From: Symsagittifera roscoffensis
Lineage: Eukaryota; Xenacoelomorpha; Acoela; Convolutidae
NCBI RefSeq assembly: GCF_963678635.1
Contig: NC_087070.1
Location: 27,776,057 to 27,840,056, forward strand
Length of the DNA: 64,000 nucleotides
Direction: 5' to 3'
Shown: piece by piece, positions 63,565-64,000 of the stretch
Layout of the letters: each line of letters starts with the position of its first letter
Numbering within the stretch: position 1 is the stretch's first letter
Notes under the pieces: model-generated
The model's database searches: none
What the model was told of the DNA's origin: nothing
What the model saw: only the letters and a program-made list of their open reading frames with translations
Made by a program: the position numbers and the translations under genes

Positions 63565-64000
63565 ACATTTTGCTTTACCCTAATTCTGTTATATTGGCAT
63601 ATCATGGAGCACATATTACCCTATAAACCGGTGCTAATCTTCAGGTATCAAAATGTTCTTCAGTAATCTTGAGTACTCTATCAAATCCTTCGGATAAACC
63701 ATCAGTAAAGGAAAACATCATCTGGTGCTCTTATAATTTCTCTCAGCCGACTTCTCTATAGTTTGCGTTTCGCAAATCATTGATTCACCCATAAAACTTG
63801 GCGACAACTTCTTCGCATTCTAACCTCTTAAACCCAGCCCTTATCCGTCGGAATCCAGATAATCATTTCTCAATTATAGTTATTGAATTTAATCACATAG
63901 AGGCGCTTCAGTTAGTGTCAGTTCCTTATTTACGGCGCTTAATTTTTTCTTTTCCTAGTCCTTAAAGGGGGAGAAAGGAGTCAGACTTAGTTAGTCATTG
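63565..64000 (+). other. 3' end of the plus-strand gypsy element, with polypurine tract
   Basis: Non-coding. AAAGGGGGAGAAAGGAG at about 63964-63980 is a convincing polypurine tract, so an LTR should begin right after it and run out of the window. No LTR partner is visible here. Confidence 0.6.

Noticed and set aside
1..64000. CRISPR arrays, rRNA genes, bacterial operons
   Set aside because: No spaced identical repeats of the right size, no rRNA-like blocks and no bacterial features. The sequence is eukaryotic.

Overview
The window is AT-rich, gene-poor animal DNA built mostly from retroelements at every stage of decay. The evidence for an animal, probably an invertebrate, is one intronless aminergic-type GPCR gene (41393-42769, minus strand), which is the only clear cellular gene, together with Ty3/gypsy, BEL/Pao, MULE-like and hAT-MITE sequences. 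I cannot name the species. A 200-N assembly gap lies at 54710-54909.

The centrepiece is a giant, apparently young LTR retroelement at 8686-27597, minus strand, about 18.9 kb. Its two 410-bp LTRs (8686-9095 and 27188-27597) look identical by eye, run TG...CA, and are flanked by the 4-bp target duplication AGTG. Read 5' to 3' on the minus strand it holds: a 1.2-kb leader with reiterated blocks; a small basic accessory ORF (155 aa) overlapping the start of gag; a 2623-codon Gag-Pol ORF (CCHC knuckle, DSG protease, YLDD reverse transcriptase, RNase H, HHCC/DD35E integrase, GPY motif); two small hydrophobic ORFs; a 377-codon ORF with no methionine at all; a signal-peptide ORF and a transmembrane ORF that together resemble one chuvirus-type (Jingchuvirales) glycoprotein; and a 602-aa ORF I do not recognise. 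Most downstream ORFs overlap or are nearly contiguous, so the 3' half looks like a compact polycistronic cassette fed by splicing and/or stop-start coupling. This complex retrovirus-like element is the best candidate for an undescribed system.

Right of it, 30640-34850 is a decayed relative of the same family (leader, accessory ORF and gag only, same strand). Next, 34870-40560 is a badly mutated Ty3/gypsy element (gag, protease, RT with YADD, RNase H, integrase traces), also minus strand. The GPCR gene follows.

Left of the giant element are the start of a possible plus-strand gag-like ORF (408-896), a broken minus-strand Ty3/gypsy RT (1140-2300) and a near-identical 670-bp direct repeat. From 43 kb to 61 kb there are no convincing genes but many repeats: a 407-bp foldback, smaller hairpin elements, a GCGGAA-rich minisatellite, MULE-like and BEL/Pao remnants, a 780-bp tandem duplication with a tRNA-like arm, and a cluster of about 200-bp hAT-type MITEs, two with exact 8-bp target duplications. 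The right end (61600-63564, plus strand) is the 3' end of another Ty3/gypsy pol: integrase core plus a long acidic tail.
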